From NCBI GenBank assembly GCA_030674185.1, contig CM060306.1, positions 40,614,483 through 40,624,482 of the forward strand: 10,000 nucleotides of DNA, written 5' to 3'. How positions within the stretch are numbered: position 1 is the first letter of the stretch; each line of letters starts with the position of its first letter. The notes below the pieces were generated by a model, which was given only the letters and a program-made list of their open reading frames with translations, did no database searches and was not told where the DNA came from. The stretch comes from Monoplex corrugatus (lineage: Eukaryota; Mollusca; Gastropoda; Littorinimorpha; Ranellidae). A program made the translations under genes and the position numbers. Positions 1 through 8,880 of the stretch are shown one piece after another.

Positions 1-360
1 GAGCTCCTCACGTTCGCGTTGTCCAGTGTCCCATTACCATAAACTTTAGGCCAGACTTTCTAATCATGGCCGTCTGTCAGCGCGTGGTCATCACGCGCCA
101 TTTGCATACAGAGGCCGGTAACGAGGCAGGGTGGGATTGGCAAGACCCACCACGAGGCTGCCAACCAGTCCCGGAGATCAAAGAGAGCCAGAAGTGATCG
201 CTGCTCTCCCCGCCAGTGCATTGTGTCAACAAATTGACTTCATTACCTGCTCGTGACTACATCGCTTAATGGGATGAATATTGTAATGGCCTCCATGATC
301 TGCTGAACTACAAAGAGCATGAAGTAACGTCTCTTTTATGGGGCTGGTTTATGACAAAAC
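1..360. promoter_or_regulatory. Candidate conserved non-coding / cis-regulatory block
   Basis: This is the only stretch near the left end with high sequence complexity and raised GC. It carries clustered motifs: a perfect octamer ATTTGCAT at 100-107 (the POU-domain site), a perfect 7-bp inverted repeat GCGCGTG/CACGCGC at 80-98, a second inverted repeat GTCAA/TTGAC at 225-238, and three copies of a CATTAC homeodomain-type core (31-37, 241-247, and inverted at 283-289). Further TAAT cores lie at 61-64 and 267-270. Motif matching is observation; regulatory function is inference. An alternative is a coding exon: frame 3 is open from position 3 to a stop at 195-197, with an ATG at 66 in a fair start context, giving a 43-residue peptide that I do not recognise. 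Confidence 0.35.
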
Positions 361-364
361 CTGA

Positions 365-445
365 GACAAGAGAGAGAGAGAGAAACAGAGAAAGAGAGAG
401 GGAGAAAAAGAGACAGCGAAAAAGAGAGAGAGAGAACAAGAACAG
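365..445 (+). repeat. Purine (GA-rich) tract
   Basis: An almost pure purine run built of GA dinucleotides with short A-runs and GGGA interruptions; pyrimidines occur only as isolated C residues. It is a degenerate (GA)n microsatellite. Such polypurine tracts can adopt triplex structure, but nothing here shows a role. Confidence 0.85.
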
Positions 446-890
<445 letters not shown>

Positions 891-892
891 AC

Positions 893-911
893 ATATATAT
901 ATATATATATA
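893..911 (+). repeat. (AT)n tract
   Basis: About nine AT units directly abut the AC array, forming an AC-to-AT compound microsatellite, a common outcome of point mutation followed by slippage. Confidence 0.95.
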
Positions 912-919
912 ACATCTGT

Positions 920-1031
920 ACCTGTCTGTCTGTCTATGTATTTATCTGTCTGTCTGTCTGTACAAAGAAATAGAAAGATAGATAAATAGATAGACAGCTG
1001 AATAGATAGATAGACAGACAGACAGATACAC
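920..1031 (+). repeat. Tetranucleotide block: TCTG arm then GATA/GACA arm, inverted
   Basis: The left part (920-960) is mostly TCTG/TGTC repeats and the right part (975-1027) is GATA/GACA repeats, so the two halves are roughly reverse complements. A perfect 16-bp inverted repeat pairs 944-959 with 1012-1027 across a 52-nt spacer. The block could fold as a hairpin or could have arisen by a local inversion within a GACA/GATA array. Confidence 0.85.
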
Positions 1032-1121
1032 GGAAACACCTTAAGAAACTGCCACAATGTTTGTCTAATACTCTTTGTGACTCTCAAGATTTAAACTAAA
1101 TATCAATTACGCACACATACC

Positions 1122-2280
<1,159 letters not shown>

Positions 2281-2286
2281 CACACC

Positions 2287-2354
2287 TGCCTCTGAGGCAC
2301 TTACTTGTTCATTGATCCTGACTGATCGTCGGAACAATGACAGAAAGTCTGTCA
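2287..2354. promoter_or_regulatory. Two close perfect palindromes, possible factor sites
   Basis: TGCCTC-T-GAGGCA at 2287-2299 and TGACAGA-AAG-TCTGTCA at 2338-2354 are both perfect inverted repeats and lie within 68 bp. The second contains TGACAG and its inverted mate CTGTCA, the core known for TALE (Meis/TGIF-type) homeodomain factors. The first resembles an AP-2-type half-site pair, with a spacing longer than the classical site. Binding is inference; short palindromes also occur by chance. Confidence 0.25.
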
Positions 2355-3200
2355 ATTAGAACAACAACAACAAAAACGACAGTGCACGTGCTCACTCCTT
2401 GTGAACAAAAATGAATCGGATACTATGCGTGATGACCAAACTAGTCTGTGCAAACAACCCATATTAGCCAGTCTACATTGATTAGAATTCATGAAGATGT
2501 GCTTCCCATACACGATGTAAGCAATGCTGAGCAGTGGCACGGTAAGATTATGATTTGATGGCCGGAATCAATATGTGAACCGTGCTAGTGTTGGTCTCAT
2601 GTGTTGTGATATGAATACGATAGTTTACAGGTCGTTGTCCTGGTATTCCCTCGGTTCACGCCAGCCCTCGTCTTTCATCAGATGAGTTATTGTCCAACTT
2701 CACGAAACGTGCACTTTATCGGAGGAATCTGTGGTCAGACCGTCCATGGTCCTATTTCCTGAAATGTTGTCAGTTGGTGCAACAGGAACTTTCCTGCTTA
2801 CAATTTGCATTTCGCTCCTTCATCTAAAGTGAAGAACGTTTGTAAACATTTCCAGTATTCTTCACAATATTCATTTAAAGAAAGGGAGATTGGTCTGTTT
2901 TTGTTCATTTTGCTTACTGTCTGCTCACCAGCCATAAAGAAACCACACAGAGTGCTAGTGCCATGTACATTCAGATCAATGAATACACTCTCTAAATTTC
3001 CCGTCTCGTACTAAATGCTTGGGTTTTGGAAACAGTCCAGTTCACAAGTAGGCCTACCGGACACCATTGTTCAGACTAAGCCACAGAAATTATTTGTTTA
3101 AAAACCATCATATTGTTGTCCATGCACTTGATCTGGGAAGGAATCAAGAGTGATCTGCCTGTAAATGTGTCTTGTCTGTACAAAAATTTTTTATTAGAAA
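2355..3200. other. Unique DNA, no gene seen
   Basis: Ordinary-complexity sequence. A CACGTG E-box core lies at about 2385-2390. Frames of 62 codons (minus, 2352-2540) and 69 codons (plus, 2805-3014) have no recognisable content. No RNA gene or transposon hallmark was found. Confidence 0.55.
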
Positions 3201-3202
3201 TG

Positions 3203-3235
3203 TTTATGATTTTTTTATGATTTTTTTTTATGATT
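3203..3235 (+). repeat. Three-copy TTTATGATT repeat in a T-rich run
   Basis: TTTATGAT occurs three times (starting 3203, 3214 and 3227) separated by T-runs of increasing length, so the copy spacing is 11 and then 13 bp. This suggests local duplication with T-run slippage. Confidence 0.8.
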
Positions 3236-3363
3236 GCCACAGTGATGAGTATAAGTTTCCATGAAAAAATTGGAGAAACTGTATAGCTTTATTCTCGCTG
3301 AATCTGCTTCATTTTATTATTCTACTACATATCAACAGTTCAGAGCTATTTACTTCTTCGCCC

Positions 3364-3440
3364 AATAAAGTTCTAAACTCTCATTTCCTCTTCACTACAA
3401 CTTGTGTTTATATTGTTTTTTTCCTTTGTGTGTTTTTCTG
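3364..3440 (+). promoter_or_regulatory. Possible polyadenylation site
   Basis: AATAAA at 3364-3369 is followed, 30 to 70 nt on, by a T- and GT-rich stretch (about 3401-3440, including TTGTGTTT and TTTGTGTGTTTTT). This is the hexamer plus downstream element arrangement used by animal mRNAs. No exon or coding end is recognised upstream, so it may be fortuitous; the same hexamer recurs elsewhere in the window without such a downstream element. Confidence 0.25.
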
Positions 3441-3873
3441 ACACTGATTCCGTTGTTTCCCCAGCAAAAAAAAAAATGTAAGAGATTGTTAATGTCGACG
3501 AATGCCTTTTCATTGAACAACTGGAAATGAGCTGTCAGCACCTTGATTGAAATAAAACCAGATTCCAGCAATTGTTGGAAAACGAGAATTGAAAGGACAG
3601 AGAACACAATGCCATTGTTTAAGGCTAGAATCTCAGATTTCTGATCTTTGCCAAGGAAGTGTGGAGCTATGGGATCAGTAGAACTGACATGGAGTCAGTA
3701 TCATCTCAGGTCACTTAGAATAGCGTTGTCTGACAGCTGCCTATCTATGTGGACTTTAAATGTAGTCCTTGAGTTTTGCTATAATGTGTATGGAGCGAAA
3801 ACAAAATTAAGACGCAATGGCTTGCCACATGTTTGGGGTTTTTTTGTTGATTTCATTTTGTTCTCAGCTGACA
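3441..3873. other. Unique DNA, no gene seen
   Basis: Frames of 70 codons (minus, 3395-3607) and 96 codons (plus, 3648-3938) exist. The longer one ends inside the GA repeat (Glu-Arg repeats), which inflates its length. No domain was recognised. Confidence 0.5.
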
Positions 3874-3898
3874 TGGAAAGGATGGAGAGGGAGGGAGG

Positions 3899-3929
<31 letters not shown>
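3874..3929 (+). repeat. (GA)n / GGGA purine tract
   Basis: GGA/GGGA units grade into pure GA dinucleotides, with about ten GA units at the 3' end. Confidence 0.92.
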
Positions 3930-4026
3930 TGGCTATAACAATAACAATGACTGTGACGATGACACTTTATTTTCCAGCATTCGAAGATTTTAGCTACAAT
4001 TCATTATTCGGATTTGCGGCTGCGGG

Positions 4027-4086
4027 ATAGAGAGAGAGAGAGACTCAGATAGAGAGAGAGACTCAGATAGAGAGAGAGAGGGAGAG
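4027..4086 (+). repeat. GA tract with an 18-bp tandem unit
   Basis: Two identical tandem 18-bp units (4043-4060 and 4061-4078), each ACTCAGAT followed by five AG, are embedded in a GA tract. This shows a dinucleotide repeat growing into a short minisatellite. Confidence 0.9.
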
Positions 4087-4189
4087 TAAAGAATTATAAA
4101 CATAATTATTTCATTTCTTGTTAGCTGATGTTCCAAATTTTGATGTGTATTACATACACAGAGGCAGATAGACAAACAGGCATGTACAC

Positions 4190-4382
<193 letters not shown>

Positions 4383-4650
4383 GCACGCCCGCAGGCACGC
4401 ACGCCAGATCTGAATAAAACACAGACAGAAAAATGGTGTTTTAGCGTATATCTGGAAGACAGGGTCAAACTAAATTATTTGTTGACAGTCAATGCCTTAT
4501 GGAAACACTAAAAAAGTTTTTTATTCTAATTTGCTAAATCTAACATAAATGCCTTACGCACACCCGCCTCTAGCTCGCACGCTTTTGTCAAAAGTTTAGG
4601 ACAGTTGTGAGATGAGGTGCTGCACAAATAATCATTACTGTCATTGTTAT
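4383..4650. other. Unique DNA, no gene seen
   Basis: Short unique segment between the CA array and the C-rich run. No coding or RNA signature was recognised. Confidence 0.5.
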
Positions 4651-4676
4651 CCCCCCCCCTCCCCATCCCCCACCCC
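4651..4676 (-). other. G-quadruplex-type motif (C-rich on plus strand)
   Basis: The plus strand reads C9-T-C4-AT-C5-A-C4. The minus strand therefore has four runs of at least four G separated by loops of 1, 2 and 1 nt, which meets the usual pattern for a stable intramolecular G-quadruplex; the plus strand could form an i-motif. Whether it folds in the cell is unknown. Confidence 0.75.
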
Positions 4677-4734
4677 GCACATAGGCTTGTAATTGAATGT
4701 TCCCTGAAAATTTGCGTCGTACAGTTCTGTTATA

Positions 4735-4812
4735 TTTTTCGAACCCACATCTCCCATCCGCGCGTTCCAGAACTTCAATAAATCTCCTTTAGATCCAACC
4801 CTGAATGTGGTG
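4735..4812 (-). mobile_element. Possible fossil tRNA-derived SINE head
   Basis: On the minus strand, GTGGGTTCGAAAAA (B-box region, complement of 4735-4748) is preceded by GCGCGGATGGGAGA, which resembles the anticodon to variable-loop part of tRNAs. The 3' half of the B box is lost, and a candidate A box about 40 nt upstream is poor. This may be a degenerate SINE or tRNA pseudogene, or chance. Confidence 0.25.
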
Positions 4813-5221
4813 ACCGGGAGTTGACCTGGACATTTTTTTTTATCTTAGATATTGACAAACGCGATAAAAGAAACAAACAAGCAATTACATAGCTTTTGGC
4901 TTGCATTTCTCCCTGCCCGAGGAGCCTCAATGCTTCTACATTTTATCCCTGATCATAGAGGTTGGGTGTTAATCTGGATAATTCTATTGCTCGTGAAAAG
5001 TTATGAAGATGGTTTAAAGAATAAACAAAAAAATGTTTAGATTATGACCAGCCAGTGTCCTTGTCCAAGTGGGTGCAATGCCTCTCAACTTGCTCCACTC
5101 TCTTAAAGAATCTCACCATGCCCATAAACGAAACGACAAACAAACGCGTGGGGGTTACGCAACCGAGGCTATGCAATAACAAACAAAGAAATGAACAAAG
5201 AAATCTATGCACACATGCTCT
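4813..5221. other. Unique DNA, no gene seen
   Basis: Short frames only, the longest clean one being 62 codons at 4852-5040 with no recognisable content. No transposon hallmark was found. Confidence 0.5.
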
Positions 5222-5540
5222 TTCTCTCTCCAATTTTTCCCTCTCACACACGCACATACACACGCACACAGACAAACACACGCACGCATAGATACATCTA
5301 TACACGCTCACACACATACATAAACACACATAACACACATAGAAACCATGTAAACACACACAAACACACACACACACACAAACACTCTCTCTCTCACATT
5401 TCTCTCACACACACACAAAATATCACACACCATGTAAGCCACACACACACCACAAAACACACCACAACACACACACACACACCACCACACACAACACACC
5501 ACACACACCACACACACACACACACACACACGCACACACA
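5222..5540 (+). repeat. Cryptically simple CA-rich / CT-containing region
   Basis: A long imperfect CA array with ACGC, ATAC, AACAC and CACCA variants and short CT tracts (5220-5235 and 5386-5404). No C or A strand switch occurs over the whole 300 bp. It looks like an old, decayed microsatellite, in contrast to the pure arrays at 736 and 1207. All frames through it are low-complexity artefacts. Confidence 0.92.
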
Positions 5541-6093
5541 AATGTACATACACTGTCATTAATAAGGATGTGGATATGTTAGTCTTTCTGGCATGTTCTT
5601 TTTGAAGGGTTTAATCAATACACTTGGTGCCAGGTTTTATTCTGCTTTTTGGTTTTGATGTAGGGAAAAAACTTTAGATTTCCTTGGCAAAAGGCTGAAT
5701 GAGAACCTTGATCCGGGTGAGTAGGACAGGGAGGGGAAGAGGAAGGGAGAGACTGTTGAGGAAGGTTAGCAATGAAGTCCATCCATATATGGAAGAAACG
5801 ATGGGAAATGTGAGGACAGTCAAACCATCTTTTCATTATCCACCTTTGCATTGTTCTCTGGAATAGTGGCAAAATTTTCAACAATCGTCGGCTGGTCTGA
5901 TTTGAGATTTTCACGAGTTTTTCCTCAGGACTTTAGAAGAACAAATACTGTATGGTGATCAAAAGAAACGTGACAGTTTTCCTGTGGCTATACCAACGCT
6001 TTTGTCAGAAATATAGTTCAGATATCAAAATCTACCAGCATGAGATTAGCATGTCATGAAATGAAGCTGAACAGTGAGCTAGAGAATGGAGAC
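5541..6093. other. Unique DNA, no gene seen
   Basis: Contains a 99-codon minus-strand frame (5615-5914) with normal-looking mixed composition but no recognisable family, Kozak support or splice partner. It is treated as a chance frame, though it is one of the longer non-repeat frames in the window. Confidence 0.5.
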
Positions 6094-6126
6094 AGATTCT
6101 ATATTTTCAGATTCTATATTTTCAGA
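6094..6126 (+). repeat. 15-bp direct tandem duplication
   Basis: AGATTCTATATTTTC at 6094-6108 is repeated exactly at 6109-6123, followed by the first three bases of a third copy. The perfect identity indicates a recent duplication. Confidence 0.93.
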
Positions 6127-7050
6127 ACTTTGTTGTCCTTGTCTTCTTTTAAACGTTTGTCTGTGTGAAATACAAGAATGTGTCGCAGATACTTGTTTTC
6201 TTAAATCTCTGTCACTAGTCCCAGCCTTCACTGTCCTCTACTTATTTCTTTGTCACGTCCTAGTTTTGCTAAAAAGTTTGAGTTTCATGACTTGTCTTGC
6301 GTATTTGTATATCTATATAATGCATATATGCATGTATGTACGTGCAGTGTTTGAAAGAGAACATGTGCCTCCAGAATTGGTTAGCTTAATTGCTTCTGAA
6401 GTATTTTTGGAATGCTTGAAAATAGCAATATAAACCTAGTCAAGAAATGTTTTGAAAGCAAGATATAGGCTGTCTGAGGTGGTGATTTCATTCGGACTTT
6501 TTGAAATTAAATCAGCGTTGTAATTGTTGTAGAGCACTGTTTAATGGAGTTGTTTTGATAAGATGGCGAGACGTCATGAATAAACTAAATCACTGCACGT
6601 TATCAGACTACGTTTCATCCTTCTTTGCTGTTTTGAGTTTGAATAATGTCACGTGCGCTAAGACCGGAGTCAGTTAAAAATACCTCCTACACTACAGACA
6701 AGTTGACAAAACGTACTTCGATGCAAAAAAAAAAACAAAAAACTATTCAACAATTCTCACATTCACATATAAGCTCAAAACTCACATGCTTCAACTACCA
6801 CTACATATTAAAGGAAGCTAGCGCACTACACCTCTACTAACTGAATAATTTTTTTTTTTAATTAAACAAACAACAACAAAATGCGGTTTTGTGTGGCAAC
6901 TGCACCCGATACACCACAAATAAGCTCTGAGCACACCTGCCGGTGTACAAAAAGAAAGTGCGATGAGAATTCCATTCTTTGACAGCACCGGGTCCATGGT
7001 ACTCCTAAAACGGCCACACGCTTAATACGAGTACATCAATAATAACATAT
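6127..7050. other. Unique DNA, no gene seen
   Basis: A 115-codon plus-strand frame begins at 6086 and spans the 15-bp duplication. It is rich in Leu, Cys and Phe as expected for T-rich DNA, with no recognisable domain. A/T homopolymer runs lie near 6725 and 6849. No RNA gene or transposon end was recognised. Confidence 0.5.
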
Positions 7051-7062
7051 ACACAGACAGGC

Positions 7063-7159
<97 letters not shown>

Positions 7160-7241
7160 GTGGATAGATAGGTGGATAGATAGATAGATAGACAGATAGA
7201 TAGACAGATAGATAGACAGATAGATAGACAGATAGGTAGAA

Positions 7242-7307
<66 letters not shown>

Positions 7308-7405
7308 GGATGGATGGACAGACAGGCAGACGGGCAGACGTATAGATAGATGGATAGAAGGATGGATAGATAGATAGACAGATAGACAGACAGACAGACG
7401 GACAG

Positions 7406-7490
<85 letters not shown>

Positions 7491-7494
7491 CAAA
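7051..7494 (+). repeat. (GATA)n/(GACA)n array with 12-bp higher-order units
   Basis: About 440 bp of GATA tetranucleotides with interspersed GACA, GGCA, GGTG and GGAT units. Pure GATA blocks lie at 7091-7146, 7241-7308 and 7408-7490. Between them are 12-bp compound units: GATAGATAGGTG twice (7151-7174) and GACAGATAGATA about 3.7 times (7191-7234). Two minus-strand frames stay open for nearly 190 codons (Ile-Tyr-Leu-Ser repeats), but only because GATA contains no stop codon in those phases; this is not coding. Confidence 0.97.
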
Positions 7495-7533
7495 GAGAGA
7501 GAGAGAGAAAGAAAAAAAGAGAGAAAGAGAGAG
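7495..7533 (+). repeat. GA/A-rich purine tail of the GATA array
   Basis: A GA dinucleotide run with A interruptions abuts the GATA array directly, making a GATA-to-GA compound satellite. Confidence 0.88.
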
Positions 7534-7539
7534 AAATGG

Positions 7540-8232
7540 ATAGATGGCAGTTCCTTGAATGTCATAGTCCAAATGCTTAAATTTCACGTGGACGTGATGT
7601 ATCCCTTCAGAAAATGAATACAACCCTAGTTGACAGACCGTCGCCTAATTGGTGAAGTTACGTGAATATGTTAATATAGACTTTTGTACCATCTTCAAGC
7701 CATTGCCACCATGCCAGTCATTACAGCTGTTCAACGCATCACCAAACCAAGTCAATATCCCAGTGTTACGATGTCCACAGTAGCAAGTGTTAAGCTGCCA
7801 GACGCCACCCACCAGATATGATTCTGCATTGCTGTTAGGTCATTTCGATGGAGTTGAGTATTGCCTGACCAGATCGGTGTACACAGAACTGCACATACTT
7901 AGTCCCCTACTGACAACCACTGCTACTCAGTCGTAGATCCACCCAAGGTGTCTCCTCCAGCAAGGAGTTTGACACCACGCTCCTCCAACAACAGCAGTGC
8001 AAAAATATCTTCCAGGCATGCAGAGTCCATCCACTAGCAGTGTTCAACATAAAACGTAAACTCTAGCATCGCCCAGAAACTGGGTCTTCGGAGACAAGTC
8101 TTGGGGGTTTTGACCAGTTTTTGACGGGACACTCGTTGCAACTATTTGTAGAAGAGGGGAAATGATGCAGGGTGTGTTTTGTTTTGAGGTTTGATCCCCT
8201 TGCCCACAAACAGAGCGGAGTTTGTTGTGTCT
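7540..8232. other. Unique DNA, pre-insertion flank of the LINE; no gene seen
   Basis: Complex sequence of balanced composition. Only short frames are present (64 codons on the minus strand, 8044-8238, unrecognised). It could contain an old decayed repeat, but no hallmark such as terminal repeats or an A/B box was found. Confidence 0.5.
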
Positions 8233-8244
8233 ATTCATCTCAGG
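8233..8244 (+). repeat. Target-site duplication, left copy (LINE)
   Basis: ATTCATCTCAGG, identical to 8633-8644. The two copies exactly bracket the retrotransposon fragment, as expected from target-primed reverse transcription. Confidence 0.93.
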
Positions 8245-8246
8245 TC

Positions 8247-8621
8247 AACAAACAAAGCCAGAACAATATTGAGGCAGCCGAGATGTGGTTTCTAAGAAGA
8301 ATGTTGAGAGTTCCATGGACAGCAAATAAAACAAACGAGACAGTCTTGATGGAGGCAGACACAAGTAGATCACTCATAAGGAAGATTAGGAAAAGACAGG
8401 CAACATTTGTAGGCCATTTTATGAGGAAGGGGGATTTGGAGCACCTGGTCACAACGGGAAAGCTGGAGGGAAAGAGAGCACCGGGTAGACCCAGGGAGAA
8501 AATGTTGGACGGACTTGCAGAGTGGCTGGGGACGAGGAGGGTGGGGGAGATGCTAGGGGCAACGAGAGATAGAGACAGATGGAAGACCATGATCGCCAAC
8601 GCCATGCGGCAGGGCACCTGA
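8247..8621 (+). pseudogene. LINE ORF2-type protein, C-terminal fragment (post-RT region)
   Basis: The fragment gives ~124 residues ending in a TGA stop at 8619-8621. It is the region after the reverse-transcriptase domain of a LINE polyprotein. Conserved blocks seen in order are IEAAEMWFLRRMLRVPWT near the start, then RKRQATFVGHFMRKGDLEHL, then GKRAPGRPREKMLDGL, then RDRDRWKTMIANAMRQGT at the end. The 'FxGHxxR...GxxxxGRPR...DRxxW' layout is characteristic of LINE C-termini. No frameshift or internal stop is present. An ATG upstream at 8172 extends the frame by about 25 codons, but these fall outside the left target-site duplication and are host DNA, not element. There is no promoter, so expression is not expected except by read-through. 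The fragment is non-functional as a transposase because the catalytic domains are missing. Confidence 0.9.
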
Positions 8622-8632
8622 TGATGATGATG
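8619..8632 (+). repeat. (TGA)n 3' tail of the LINE, overlapping its stop codon
   Basis: The stop codon TGA is itself the first unit of about 4.7 TGA repeats that end at the right target-site duplication. Because the target begins with AT, the exact tail/target border is ambiguous by up to two bases. Confidence 0.88.
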
Positions 8633-8644
8633 ATTCATCTCAGG
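8633..8644 (+). repeat. Target-site duplication, right copy (LINE)
   Basis: ATTCATCTCAGG, a perfect match to 8233-8244, immediately after the TGA tail. Confidence 0.93.
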
Positions 8645-8754
8645 CGTCGTTTTACTGCCATGTCCTCGGGCAGAACATTGTGTACTCATGGCGCATCAAC
8701 TGATGATTGGCATCTTTGTGTCACATTCTTCGTTTTTGTTGGAGATAAGGGTGG

Positions 8755-8880
8755 GCTTTGTTTCTTTCTTTGTTTGTTTGTTTGTTTTGTTTTTTATTGT
8801 GGTTTTTTTGTGTGGGTTTTTTTGTTTTTTTGTGGGGGGGGGGGGGGTTTGTTGTTGTTGTTGTTGTTGTTATTTGGTAT
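8755..8880 (+). repeat. T/G-rich compound block with G14 and (TTG)n
   Basis: The plus strand is almost entirely T and G: TTTG repeats (8764-8787), T-runs separated by GTG, a run of 14 G at 8834-8847, then about eight TTG units (8849-8871). The strong strand asymmetry makes this a candidate for secondary structure, and the G-run length is prone to sequencing error. Confidence 0.9.

Larger units (their letters stand above)
8245..8632 (+). mobile_element. 5'-truncated non-LTR retrotransposon (LINE), 3' end
   Basis: A 388-bp insertion bounded by perfect 12-bp target-site duplications. It consists of the last ~124 codons of the reverse-transcriptase polyprotein, then directly a (TGA)n tail, with essentially no 3' UTR. 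The endonuclease and reverse-transcriptase core are absent, so it arrived truncated and could not move by itself. Short simple-repeat tails are typical of RTE-like and some related clades; I lean to RTE-like, but the clade cannot be fixed from the tail alone. The open frame and perfect duplications indicate a fairly recent insertion, implying that a full-length source element has been active in this lineage. Confidence 0.92.

Noticed and set aside
1012..1027. CRISPR-like array in the regularly spaced repeats
   Set aside because: Tandem microsatellite units without unique spacers in a eukaryotic context.
5042..5562. Frames of 78-123 codons on both strands
   Set aside because: Low-complexity CA/CT translation (Thr-His, Val-Cys); no gene-like content.
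5615..5914. 99-codon minus-strand frame with mixed composition
   Set aside because: No recognisable domain, no supporting start context or splice partner; a length within chance expectation for 10 kb.
6086..6433. 115-codon plus-strand frame, hydrophobic and Cys-rich
   Set aside because: Composition matches T-rich DNA, it includes a recent 15-bp duplication, and no family was recognised; it could only be revived by transcript evidence.
7005..7623. Two overlapping minus-strand frames of 186 and 195 codons rich in Ile-Tyr-Leu-Ser
   Set aside because: Pure consequence of the GATA/GACA array; both frames of the same strand are open and show the same 4-residue periodicity, as expected for a non-coding tetranucleotide repeat.
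8172..8246. N-terminal 25 residues of the open frame upstream of the LINE fragment
   Set aside because: They lie left of, or within, the left target-site duplication and are host DNA fused in frame by chance.
8240..8689. 149-codon minus-strand frame
   Set aside because: Antisense shadow of the LINE coding fragment, which explains the region fully on the plus strand.
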